Shown here: one piece after another, positions 22,477 through 33,856 of the stretch
How the letters are laid out: every line of letters begins with the position of its first letter
How positions within the stretch are numbered: the first letter of the stretch is position 1
Origin: Oryzias latipes
Taxonomy: Eukaryota > Chordata > Actinopteri > Beloniformes > Adrianichthyidae
DNA length: 64,000 bases
Reading direction: 5' to 3'
NCBI RefSeq assembly: GCF_002234675.1
Contig: NC_019859.2
Coordinates: 12,601,483-12,665,482, forward strand
Notes under the pieces: model-generated
The model's input: only the letters and a program-made list of their open reading frames with translations
Told to the model about the DNA's origin: nothing
The model's database searches: none
Made by a program: the position numbers and the translations under genes

Positions 22477-25400
22477 ATGGAGGTGGGGAGCCTCCCCATG
22501 GAGTTGTGGCGGGTTATCTTGGCCTATCTCCCCCTCCCTGACCTGGGCCGCTGCTGCCAGGTGTGCAGGGCTTGGCGGGAGCTCATCCTCTCCCTGGACA
22601 GCACCCGCTGGAGACAACTCTGCCTCGGCTGCTCCGAGTGTCGGCATCCCAACTGGCCCAGCCAGCCTCACCTGGAGCCCGCCTCGTGGAGAGAAGCCCT
22701 GAAGCAGCACGCCCTGGCCAGCCGAACCTGGACTCGAAATGTGCCAGAGCTCCAGTCCTCTGCCTGTCTTCACTTTTTCCGGCGACGCAAAGACCGTAAG
22801 GTCTGGCACGTCGGACCCGGTTGTGAATTTGAGAGCCTGCGTGGGGCTCTTGGGGTGACGGGACCCTATGACCGGGTTGTTCTTCATCCAGGGGTCTACG
22901 AGGAGCAGGCTGAGGTGGCGCTGAAGGTGCCCGTGGAGCTGGTTGGCCTGGGGCGGCTAGGTGAGGTGGCCCTCCTGGTGTGCATTGAGCAGCAGTGCCC
23001 CACTGCCAGACTGTGCAACCTGGTGTTTATGCCACCATGGTTCTCCACTGTTGTCTACAGGGTGAGGGACCAGCTTGTTTTTGCATTGTTTTTATGCAGT
23101 ACATGCAAATGTATCACCAGAAGAAAAAAAAGAAAAAAAACAGGTCTTACTTTGCTAGAAAGAAAGAAAAATCCAGCACTAATAAACCAGAGGTTTGCAA
23201 CCATCAACACTTAAAGAGCCACTCAGATCGATGTCTTACAGACCCCAAAGTCTTATTTAACCTTCTAGAAAAAACAATTTGTATTCATTTTAGTGTTACT
23301 ATTATGATAACTGATAATAAACTGTTGTTTTTTTTTTTTGGCATAAATAAAACCCACACATAAAGACAAATACAATTTTCAAAGCATTGAACAGTTTATA
23401 ACTTTTGACAGAGATTTACGTGACTTCCTTTCAAAAAAAGACACCCTGTGTCACATAAGTTTATTTCACTGCAGTAGTAGTACTGTAGTGAAATGTCAGC
23501 AGTGATTAAAAAAACAAAAAAAGATTTTTATTTTACTCTTTGTATTGCATCTCAGCTAGAAGTAGGTAAATCTAACAAAATAAAATTGAATCAGAGCTAG
23601 TTACTGTTTTTTTAACCATAAGACACACTTAAGATCCTTGAATTTGTTCAAAGATAAAACATATTTTTCGTGATCTGATGCGGCTTACTTGAGGTTGTGC
23701 TCACTAACCTTCAATTGATATTCTGTGGCACATGACAAAAATCAGTCAAAATGTTTTAGTTCAACTTGTGATACGTACTTCCCTTCAATTTTTTAAAATC
23801 TGTTAAATAAAGTTTGAGTTAATTTACTTTTGCAGTTACTTTGTTAAATTAAAAACGTTTTTTTCTTTAACTGTAGAGCCACAACGGAGGGATTAAAGAG
23901 CCTCATGTGGCTGTGGAGTTTCAGGTTGCAGACTCCTGACCTATTCTCTTTTCTTTTCTCCCTCAGACATCATGGGGTCATGTCCAGATGGATAATTGCA
24001 ACTTTGAGGGTGCTCAGTTGCAAATTCGTGGCCCTGGAACCTGCCAGGCGCGTTTCTGCTCCTTCTCTCAAGGCAGCTCTCTCCACTTATTCAGTGTCTC
24101 TCTCAGTTTATTAGACAGCTGTGACTTCTCAGGAAGTGACACGGCTTCAGTGACCGTGGAAGGTCCCCCAGTGTCTGAGAGGAATTGGGCTTGTAAACAC
24201 TTGGCTGCCCTGGCCAGGACGTTCCCATCTGGGTTTATTAGCTCTCCTAAAGCCCCTCGGGCCAGCTCCACTGGCGGTAACCCTGCAGGAGGCAATGCAA
24301 AGAAGGAGCCCGTGAGCACAGAGGAATGGAAAACAAGGATGGGTGGAGATGCGGGGTGTCATGGAACTGTTATCGAAGACGGCTGGAGTGATGGCGATTG
24401 CAGCGAAGGAGATGATGAGAAAAAAGATGGCAGGGGAGCCAACACTGCCAAAAAAATGTTTACACTGGATTACAAAATCCCATATGACCATCACGGTCTT
24501 GCTCACTTGTTAAAGCCTCTGGAAGATGGCACTCTGCCAGCCGCCTCGTCTCCTTCACCTCCACCTGTTACCCCAGAACCCCTCACCCTTCAAGAAGAGT
24601 TAGAGAGGGATCAAGAGGCGCAGATAATGGCTGCATCAATCCTTGGCTGCATTGTCAGACGCTGCCTCTTCAGGGACGGAAAGGGCGGTGTGCATTTGTC
24701 GAATTATGGACAAGGTCGACTGGAAGAAAATGTCTTTCGGGGGCTGAATTATGCTGTCCGCTGCATCCAGAACGCCACGGTAATTGTAGTCGATGCTGTT
24801 AACACATGTCAAGGAAGTGTTTCACTTCATGATTAATTCAGCAGCTTTTTTGTTACCTGAGCTGTTTTTCTTCCCTCCTTCAGATCGTAATGCTGAGAAA
24901 TGAGGTGTGCGAGTGCTGTGCGTCAGGAGTGTTTCTCCGCTTGTCTGCTCAGGGCCTGATTGCAGAAAATAACATCCACTCCAACGGGGAGGCAGGGTTG
25001 GATATTCGAAAAGGAGCCAACCCAATCATTCTGGTAAATTTACAGGCATTTACAATTGCAGCTGGATTTATATTTGAATTGTGTTTAAACCAGTTTTGGG
25101 ATTTGAATTTGGATGAGAGGGTTATCAAAGTCCTTTTCTTAAAGACCAACTCCGATGAAAATAATGTTTTTGGTGTTTTTAACATGTTCTTGTGGCATTT
25201 TTCTGATGATGGAGGACATATAATAGGAAAATTCAGCTCAAAATTACATTTCTGAGTTTGTATTTATTCAAATCCTTGTGAATCAGGAGCAGATGAAAAA
25301 AATGCCGTTTGAAAAACTGTATTTGTGGAGTAGAAATTACGCTGGGCCAGCAACAACCTCCCTGCTCTGCTCTACAGTATTCTGATGCATCGACTTGTAA

Positions 25401-28320
25401 ACCTCTAGATCAGGGTTCACCAACCCTGTTGCGGTAGCGCACGAGGAACAGGGTTGGTGACCCCTGATCTAGATCCATGTACGTCTTCCCTTTCCTCGTC
25501 TGAGCTGGCATCTGGCTCAAAACTGTTCAGCTGGATAGCTCCAATTTTCCTCGCCTTTTCTGTTGCACTGGTAATGTTAGGTTGGGGATGTGAAGGGCTG
25601 TAAGCTACCAGGAGATTGTAAACAGATGGATGACCGGAAGTGAGGGCGGACTTACTCAGCACCAACGGTTCCGCCCGCAACTAAGAAATGCTCTGCAGAA
25701 GCAATGTTCTAAAAACACACAACACAGGTTTTTTAATTTAGGCTAAACTGTCATAATCATTATTAAAAGACCATTGGGTACGCTTTTACTATAGATCATA
25801 AGATGATCGGAGTGGTTTTTTTCTTTTTTCTCTTGTTACAGTGCAACAAAATTCACAGTGGTTTGCGCTCTGGGATCGTGGTTCTTGGCAACGGGAGAGG
25901 TTCGATTCGGAGCAACCTGATATATAACAACAAGGAAGCTGGAGTCTATATTCTCTTCAGTGGGAATCCTGTGGTGAGGTAGGTAGGATTTCATCAACAG
26001 GGATGTTCCAATCACATGGGGCTCATTCAACTTGTAGATGTTTTTTCTCGGTAGGGGCAAAAGACAAAGAATCTCAGATGTCAAATCAAACGCAGCATGC
26101 TTGTCAGCAGATTTTTTATACTTGCCATAAAAAAAGGGCAAATGTTTCATATGGAGGCATGTCGGAACCCTTTAAAGATTAAAGTAGGGAGGAAACGAAT
26201 ACGTTGCAGATCACACTGATTTTTGTCTCCCCCAAATCACTTGTCTCGTAGTGGTAATCACATCTTCCAAGGCCAGGCAGCTGGAATTGCCATCAATGAG
26301 AACGGCAGAGGGATGATCACGGGTGAGCAATTAGCATTGATCCACCTCGCGGTCCGTGTCCGCTCTTAGCATAACTAAATACGTCCTGGGTGTGAAACTT
26401 TTATTCCAGAAAATGTGATCAAGGAGAACCAGTGGGGAGGCGTGGACATCCGCAGGGGGGGCGACCCCATTTTGAGGAACAACTACATTTGTTATGGCTT
26501 CTCGGACGGTGTGGTTGTAGGAGAGCGAGGGCGTGGACTCATAGAGGGAAATCATGTCTACTGTGCGTCATTTCGTTATCAATAAACCAAAATGTAGCAT
26601 AAAGAGTGTGTCTTTATGTAACTTCCTATTAACAATGTATTTTTGTGTGTATTTGCGTTGGTTTTTAAGGTAACAAAGGTTGCGGTGTTTGGGTGATGTC
26701 ATCCAGCCTCCCACAGCTTTTGGGAAACTACATCATCCATAACTGCATGTATGGGCTGGCAGTGTTCTGTAGGAAGGACTCTGAGAACATGGAGTCCAGG
26801 GAGGGGAACTGGCCTGGACGGGAAGGAATTGGTGAGGCTGGAAATGGAGAAAGGCGAGGAGTAGAGGCGGAAGGCAGAGAAGCACACGAGAACTTTAACG
26901 AAGAGGGTGAACTCTTTGCTTGGGAGAGCGACTTGGACAGCGAGGATGGCGGGCACTCTGCTCGGCGCTCCATCAGCGTGGCTCTAGTTGAGAGCAACTG
27001 CCTGAGCTACAACGGAGGTATTAAACCGATTTTCTGTCTGAGACTGCACCGTCGTGGTCAGTCTCCCAACATCTTTGTCTTTTTGCAGCCGTCGGCCTGT
27101 ATGTGAAGAGCAGCGAGGCCATGAATGTTTTTGCAAACCTCGTGAACAGCAACCGCGGCCCCGGAATCGCTGTGCTGCAGAGCAGTCAGCTGACACGACT
27201 CGTTACAAACTGCATCCTTGAAAATGATCGAGGTGGAGTCACAGTGGAAAAGGACTGCAGGGTGGAGCTCCGCGGTAATGGCATCTACGAAAACAGGGGC
27301 CATGGCGTCAGGTTCAGCGGCATTGGACAGATCGTGGAGAATGATGTAGTTGGTAACCATGGCAACGGGATCCAAGTCTCCGCAAGTGCTGACATAAAGG
27401 TAGACTTCCAGCCTTTTTTTTTTTTTTTTTCTTCACATTCACTGCTTATCGTACCTCTTTTTACAAATCCTGGGTTTTCTTTTTGTTTGCGTCTCCAGGT
27501 CATGCGTAACCGTGTACAGCCAGCTCAAGGCTGTGGCATCGCTCTCCTGGGGGCAGTCAAGGGTCTGATCCACGACAATATATTGTTTGAGGGCCACCCA
27601 GACTACAAAAAGAAATTGATTCATTTGGACTCTGGCAATGAGAGCTGCGTGTTGCACAACAATATCCTAAGACACAATAACAGGTGATGTGGTAAAAAAT
27701 AAAGTGAAACCTATTGATGCAGATGAGCTTCAAACCACCTTAGCTCCAGAATTCCCTTATTTTAGCATCTGTTTGAAAACAAAAACGTGATTTTTTTTTT
27801 TTTTTTTTTCACAGCTGGAAATACATTCAGGCATCAAGGACATGCGTTAATTTAAAAAACTAAATATTCAGTATTCAATATTCAGTTTTTTACTTTAAAA
27901 CCAAGATCAGTCTATTTAGAGATGATTCAGTCTGTACCAGGTAGCAGTTTTAACCCCTTAGTTTACCTTGTAGTTATCAATTTTATCCTGCAGGATGACA
28001 GTCTTTGATTTTGATGAATTTAATATTCCTGGTAATTCTTTGGCATGAAAAAGTTTGTAAATAGTGCAGTTAGAATTTCCAGTGCTGAAAAAAAATCCCC
28101 AAACCAACGTTTTTGTTAAGTTCTCTGTTGCATTTACAGTTGTACGTCGGCTCCATCCTGGGTTTTGGAAAACCCTCCTCCTCGCCCTGCAGCCAGCTCC
28201 CCATCTGGTATCTCCTCATCCCAGTTTCCATCACGACTTGGGCTCTCCATGACCACCAGAGTGGGGGCTACTGTGGAAAGCGGTTGCCACAGCGGCAGCA
28301 TGTTTTGCTCTATCCTGTGA
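22477..28320 (+). CDS. fbxo10: F-box only protein 10
   Basis: Ten coding exons (22477-23061, 23967-24779, 24884-25033, 25842-25978, 26252-26322, 26410-26562, 26670-27017, 27089-27399, 27499-27683, 28140-28320) give 977 residues, against 956 in human. The substrate-recognition subunit of an SCF ubiquitin ligase, it is known in mammals to target BCL2. The F-box spans residues 4-50 (LPMELWRVILAYLPLPDLGR). After an acidic, variable middle (about 270-410) come parallel beta-helix repeats (GNGRGSIRSN, NENGRGMI, RGHGVRFSG) to about 900. The protein ends in Cys-Ser-Ile-Leu, a CaaX box matching the human CTIL end. The start at 22477 has a strong Kozak context (GCTGCCATGG) and matches the human N-terminus; an in-frame upstream ATG lies before the probable splice acceptor. 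Confidence 0.96.
23190..23938. mobile_element. hAT-like MITE in FBXO10 intron 1
   Basis: The left end CAGAGGTTTGCAACC and the right end GGTTGCAGACTCCTG are inverted complements with two mismatches. Subterminal GAGCCAC and GTGGCTGTGGAG motifs match the copy at 36.36 kb. No clear 8-bp duplication remains. Confidence 0.55.
25140..25820. mobile_element. AAAGACCCACTCC-type MITE in FBXO10 intron 3
   Basis: It begins TAAAGACCAACTCCGATG and ends GATCATAAGATGATCGGAGTG. It carries the nested 56-bp foldback at 25411-25466 and stops about 20 bp before the exon 4 acceptor tract. Confidence 0.75.
25411..25466. mobile_element. 56-bp hAT-like foldback element
   Basis: It is nearly pure inverted repeat: CAGGGTTCACCAACCCTGTT pairs with AACAGGGTTGGTGACCCCTG (one mismatch), leaving about 16 bases between. 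It is flanked by 8-bp repeats CTCTAGAT and ATCTAGAT (7 of 8 identical), the size of a hAT target duplication. It lies inside another MITE. Confidence 0.75.
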
Positions 28321-29146
28321 ATGTTGGCAAGCTTTTACAAACCACTAGAATTTGGACTTTTTAGAGGTCAAGTCACATCTTATCTAATTTAATCACTGCA
28401 TGGAATGAGTGACGTTTTCTGATTTTTGCAGAAAAACTCTAAAGAAGTCAATCCTTCTTGTTTTTTTTAGTAAATACCACTTCTTAAAAAATGATGGACT
28501 ATTAGGAATATTAAGAACATTGTATACAAACCTTTTCCATTTTTTGGACATCCATTCCACTATGATTCATCTTCTCTTTTTCAGCATAAACTTTAAAGGA
28601 TTGTAATCGCACATCTGGGACTCTCTGTTTAGGACGTGCACATTAAGAAACCCTAGCAGGAGTCAGACAGATACAGAGATGCCAGCTAAAGCTACACGAC
28701 GGAGTAAAGCTGTCCCTTTTTTCTTTTGGGGACTTTTAAAGTCGGTGATTGTAGCTTTGAAAAGAACGTTTCAGAAATTTAAAACGTATATGCAAAAAGC
28801 AAATCCAAAATGAAGCTTCTGCCTCTTGCACAGAGCTGCTGTTTCCTGCTGAGTCTGTGGTTCACTTACTGACTTCTGTGACATTACGTTTCAGTGGGAA
28901 GTTGTCAAGTCATTCAAGACACTTTTGTGTTGCACAATGACAACCACAGGCTTGCTTGGTAACAACCAGACAAAGAAGGACAAAAATGTTCAGTGTGCAA
29001 TATGTTCTGTCTACAATTAAAAAAAAAAAAATGTGCCTACATGTAAGGTGGTGGTTCTGTCATCTAGACGTTTACAACTTGGTTGCTTTTTTTCTATCTT
29101 CAAATGTACGAGTCAAATAATTTCATGTACAACTCAAATGATTTGA
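28321..29146. other. FBXO10 3' UTR and convergent intergenic space
   Basis: No coding potential. A variant polyadenylation signal ATTAAA followed by a long A-run lies at 29016-29032 and may end FBXO10. Confidence 0.4.
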
Positions 29147-29152
29147 TTTATT
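29147..29152 (-). terminator. POLR1E polyadenylation signal
   Basis: AATAAA on the minus strand, 69 bases after the POLR1E stop codon. Confidence 0.6.
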
Positions 29153-29220
29153 AAAGTATTTTGTAAACAAATACAGAGAGTTTTGTGTCTTTTTTCTCTC
29201 CACACATCCTACTTTGAATT

Positions 29221-32200
29221 TCAGTGCATTTTCTTGCGCTTCCGTCTCTCGACAAACTTATCGTATTTGATCAGAGGCAGAACAAGTGAGGCGTATCTGT
29301 GTTCGTCCTGTAGCTGTGCTTCATCTCCTTTACCGCGGGCTGGCTTGCTTATGGTTAAACCCATCGACTTTGCAATCTCCAGCATCCTGTAGGGAAACAA
29401 GAATCATTCTTTAGTGGCAGAACAACAATATTACCTTGTTAAAGACCCACTCCAATAAAATGTTTTTGGTGTTTTTAGCCCTAATCTTCTAAAAAAAAAA
29501 AAAAAAAACTGCACTCTAAGGACCGGCTCCTCCAAATCCAAAAAAACAGCGAGTGACATCAAGAAGTGAGGAACAGCCCCTTCCAGGAACAGTCTGTGCT
29601 GCCAGCACCGCCCCCAGGCTTACAGACACACCCACTTTCTCAGCGGAGCTAGTGGTAAACAGCAAAGCGCTTTCATTTTATGTACAGAATATGCATATCC
29701 ATCTTTGCAAATGTTGGGACATGCTGCCAAGTCCGACCCTAGGTTGTCATAAAATGTGCGAAACCCACACAGAGAGAAAGGTGGTGCCTCAGAGAGAGTC
29801 GTCTTATGTTCGGGTTGGAAAATCAGTTGGTAAAATAACTAAGATGTTTTAAAGGGAGAGAATTTGGGGTTTTTGTACCTGGCCTCATTGATTTCCAGGT
29901 CACGGTGAAGCAGTGAGAGGTTAACAGTCATGTCACCCAAATGCAGCAACAGAGCCAGACTGTGAGCTGCTATTTTGGCCCGCATTGATGTCGACACAAT
30001 GTTCTGGACCCTAAAAGGAGAACACAAAACACATTTGTCAGCTTTTTTTTTTTTTAAACCTTAACAAAAGAGGGGGTACTGTCGCATACACACCTGCCAT
30101 TATTGTATGTCTCCACTGTAAATGTTCGGAGAATTTTACTTTGAATGACACGAGGACAACCTTCCTCAGTCCAAACTGCAAACAAAAACGGGTGGAATAG
30201 AAAAAGCATCATACATTACAAAACTTTAGGGGCAGGGCATTTTAACGTGTTGATCAGCGATATTTAGAATCTACTACTTCAATAACTGAGATTCCAAAAT
30301 TCTGCTCACATTTGCGAGTGACAATCTTCTGATGGGCAAGTTTGATGAGGAGAGACAGGTAAAAAGCGCAGCGAGCAGTTTTCTCTCTAGGTTCACTTGC
30401 GGATGGCATGTTCTCCAGGTGCTTCATCACACACAGATTCCTTTGGTAAGAAATAGAGAAATATTTCAATTCAATAATAAGTAAATAAGGCTAATAAGAC
30501 AAAAATGCTCTCTGCTACCATACCCTCTTTGGTCTTTCAACTTCTGCAGCTCCTCTTGGCTTAGTGCCGTCATCTTTTGACCGTTCGGCTCCAAAGCAGC
30601 AAATTCTACTGGACTCAGTACTGTTGAAGTCAAATTAAGGATGGAGAAAAGTGCTGCTTTTGCTCGAACTACATATGCATGTAATTTCCAATATCTGTTC
30701 AAATTGGGGGTGGGGGGGTAATGTTAAAAAGATACGCTCTTCAAAGGGGTAGACATCTTCTTTTTTGTCTGCATCTGCATTGCAGGGAGGTAGGTGTAAC
30801 GACAGGGCTCCTTGAGACTCTGTTTCAGCTACTTCCTGTTGCAGAGCTAACAAGAAAAAAAGGGGGAAAAAAACATGTAGTAAAAAAAAAATGATGGCAA
30901 GTCCAGTATGAATTTGAGTTATATTTTCTTGTCTAGATTACTCCAAAAGGCTGAAAGCTTCACGCTTACCTTCCAGACCCTTGTTATCAATCACAGTGCT
31001 GGCAGCTTCAGCCACTGCATGATGCAGAGCATCACTGCCCACCTGGTTGAGCCTGCGAGAGCTCAGAGCTCGTTTCTGTTTATTCGTGCCAAAGGCCTCA
31101 ATCAAGGAGTCAACCTTGAGAAAGAAAAAAAAAACATGACTTCACTGTGTGCTTGTTTGTTTCAAAAGAAAGCTTGTTTTTCTCATACCTTTTCCCTGTA
31201 GGACAGAGTGGTGTCCTGAGGCTTTGCATCATGTGTTGCCTCTCCTGGTGGAAATTAACTGGCATTACTAAATTGCCCTCCTTTAAAAATCGCTTGTTAT
31301 TGTTTTGGGGATTGCATTTCTTTTACCTGGTATGACAGGTTGCATGTTGAATAGCTGAGCGCTGTGTATCTCCATCTGCATGGTTTCTTTATTCAAAACT
31401 CCAACATAATATCTGAAAATAATTGCATCACAAAACTCATTCGATAAGGATACGAAAGGTCTATATCAAATGTTAATGTATATAAAATGTAATGATAACA
31501 AACCTGCAAAGATTATTGCATTTCATTAAATCTTCTCCAAAATTCTGCCCGACATAAGACAACCTGTCTGATTCAGCAACCTAAATGGAACAGACAACTG
31601 TTACATATTTAATGAATGCGAATCTGTCATTTTTGTTTAATTATTATGGTATAATGTACGTGTGTGTGGTTGTAAATATATGGATATGCATCTCTTATAA
31701 CATTTTTTATTTTACAATCAAAAAATGACAAACCATCTTAAGTTTGATAAACATATGAGTGGATTTGTATTTCTTCTTCAGTGTGATGTTATATTGATTG
31801 CTTGAAATATATCAATTCCATGCAAACTATGGTGTGTGCGAGCACGCATGCGCAATTTCTCACCACGATCCGCCTTATCTTTTTCCTCGGATTATTTTCT
31901 TCTATGTTCTTGAATGTGGCAAAATCCAGTTCCTCTGCATTGCTGGTGAAACCATTCGAAAATCGGACTGCAAAAAATACAGAGAATGGCGTGTTAATGT
32001 TGATTATGTGTGAGAATATTGCCTTGTAACTTTCACGTGTTCTGATTACTCCTGAAAAATGGAATAGTTTTATACACTTGAATGCAACACAGATAACTCA
32101 AATACTGACTGTATGCTCGCCTGCTTTAGAGATTATTGTTTCAAAAAGGCTGAGATGAGAATAATTACCTATGATCGCTTTGTCAGACTCCCTTTCCTCC

Positions 32201-32232
32201 TCGCAGCACACCATCCTGCACGAGGCGGCCAT
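29221..32232 (-). CDS. polr1e: RNA polymerase I subunit RPA49/PAF53
   Basis: Twelve exons on the minus strand (32232-32169, 31967-31864, 31580-31504, 31412-31327, 31244-31189, 31114-30970, 30846-30736, 30620-30524, 30440-30310, 30175-30094, 30010-29879, 29386-29221) give 416 residues against 419 in human. It pairs with POLR1G (PAF49) on RNA polymerase I and aids initiation and elongation on rDNA in the nucleolus. Recognisable blocks are SDRLSYVGQNFG and LNKETMQMEI (dimerisation half), EAFGTNKQKRALSSRR, KKEDVYPFEE, ETYNNGR and MLEIAKSMGLTIS (winged-helix half). It ends in a basic RRKRKKMH tail. All phases close. The ATG has a good context (CAATCATGGCC). It is convergent with FBXO10 and divergent from ZBTB5. 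Confidence 0.96.
29440..29500. mobile_element. Partial AAAGACCCACTCC-type MITE end
   Basis: The end TAAAGACCCACTCCAATAAAA is followed by TGTTTTTGGTGTTTTTAG, as in the other copies, then an A-run of about 18. The distal end is not clear. It lies in the last POLR1E intron. Confidence 0.5.
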
Positions 32233-33046
32233 GATTGTTGTTGTGATCTGTGAAAGGAGCGAGAGGACTCACTCATCTGTATTTACGTAAAACGTAACGC
32301 TCAGTGAATTTGGTCAATGACGAATTTTTGTCTTTTCTTAAAGCTGTCTAAAAACATTTTTTTTCTAAATACACGTAAATATTATTCACAACACCTGTCT
32401 TAATAAAGTAGATATTTAAAACCATTTCGCTCAATAGTTTTCATCCTAGACACTTACGAACGACAGCGACACCCTGTGGTGAATCATTCAAACTGCTGCG
32501 CTTTACCTCAACGAGGTCATTTCAATCAAGGTGCAGCAGCGCCACCCTGTGAGTCTGGATGGGGAAAAAAAGCCGTCTGAATAAATGTTCGTATAGATTA
32601 AGCAAAACGTGCTGCTTGGTAAGCGCCGGAAACACACCAGATCATCGGTATTATGATATTGTTCTGAAGTTGTATCCTGCTCATCGGTCATCCTAAAGCT
32701 AACGACCATCGCAACTCCCTTCTTCTCGACAGTTGAACTACTACGCCGTTCAGACTGTATTGGAGAACTACGAGGAAGTGGCTTAGAGGAGATGTTATGA
32801 ACACCGCAATGGAAGGGTTAGCCATAGGTAGCTGCACTTGAGGGGACATTTTGTGGGGGAAAGGGTGTCGGCGGAGACGATCTTTTGGGGAGACCTAATG
32901 CACCCGCTGGTGCTGCTATATAGCTAGAAGGAGTTGGCTAGCCGCGCGGCTGCTAACGAGACTCACTACTAGCCTCTTCACTTTTTTTCCCTGAATATTT
33001 TCTCAATTTTTTTCCTTCGGGGACACACTTTTTGGAAGACTTAAAG
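32233..33046 (+). promoter_or_regulatory. Divergent POLR1E/ZBTB5 promoter and ZBTB5 noncoding exon
   Basis: The two genes are divergent, and a probable ZBTB5 noncoding exon ends at 33046 (TTAAAG/GTAATT). The next acceptor precedes the ZBTB5 ATG at 33850-33853 (GTCAGCAG). No TATA box was seen on either side, which suits housekeeping-type divergent promoters. Exact start sites are not visible. Confidence 0.4.
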
Positions 33047-33856
33047 GTAATTTGTGCTATTTGACATTTTTAAAATCTAGTATATGTTATTTATTGTTTA
33101 TAACCCACATGATTGTCCAGTTTAAACTTGCAAGCTATTCTTTAAGGTCTGTTTTGCAGTAACCGAATTCTCTATCATCAAGTTGCGATAAAAAAATATA
33201 AAGTTTGGGGAATTTAAAACGACTAATTACCCAAAGTTTTTGAATGTAATAAATGTTACAACACGGTTATCGCATAGTAAGATATTGAATTCTATTTTAG
33301 GCCACAGAATTCTATAAAATTAAATCAATTATTCTGAAAAAAAAATTAGCTAGCTTACTTAAATTTCCTTCTTTTGTGTGTGTTATATGTTGAGTCTTTG
33401 GAAACGCTTTTAACCAAAGTGACTCACTAGTTTATTACAATCCAAGGCAACGTGAGGTTAAGTGTTTCGCCCAAGGACACTTTTGACTGTGTAGTCTTGG
33501 ATTTAAACCCCCAATCTACTGACCTTCAAATTCTTTCCTTAGTTATGTCTATGTTAAATAGTCAAAAGGAAGTCAAATGTGTGTGTTTTGCACTGATAAT
33601 GACATATTGAAGTCAGCCCAAAAAGCCAGAATGTTTCTAAGACTTGTTGTCTTGTTGATTAACTTAACTTCACATTCTGAGTAACTTCACATTCTGAGTG
33701 GCTAAACACACCTGATGATCCAGGGAGCAGGGAGAGCTGGGAAACAGTCAAGGTGGTAGATCTGTTGGGCAGCCCCCTGTGAAATCATTGATGTCCACGT
33801 CCTTCTCACTTTTGTCTCCTTCTCCTCCTCCTTTGGACTGATTTGTCAGCAGAGCC

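Noticed and set aside
22375-22887. 170-codon minus-strand ORF opposite FBXO10 exon 1
   Set aside because: Shadow of the GC-rich F-box exon with no homology.
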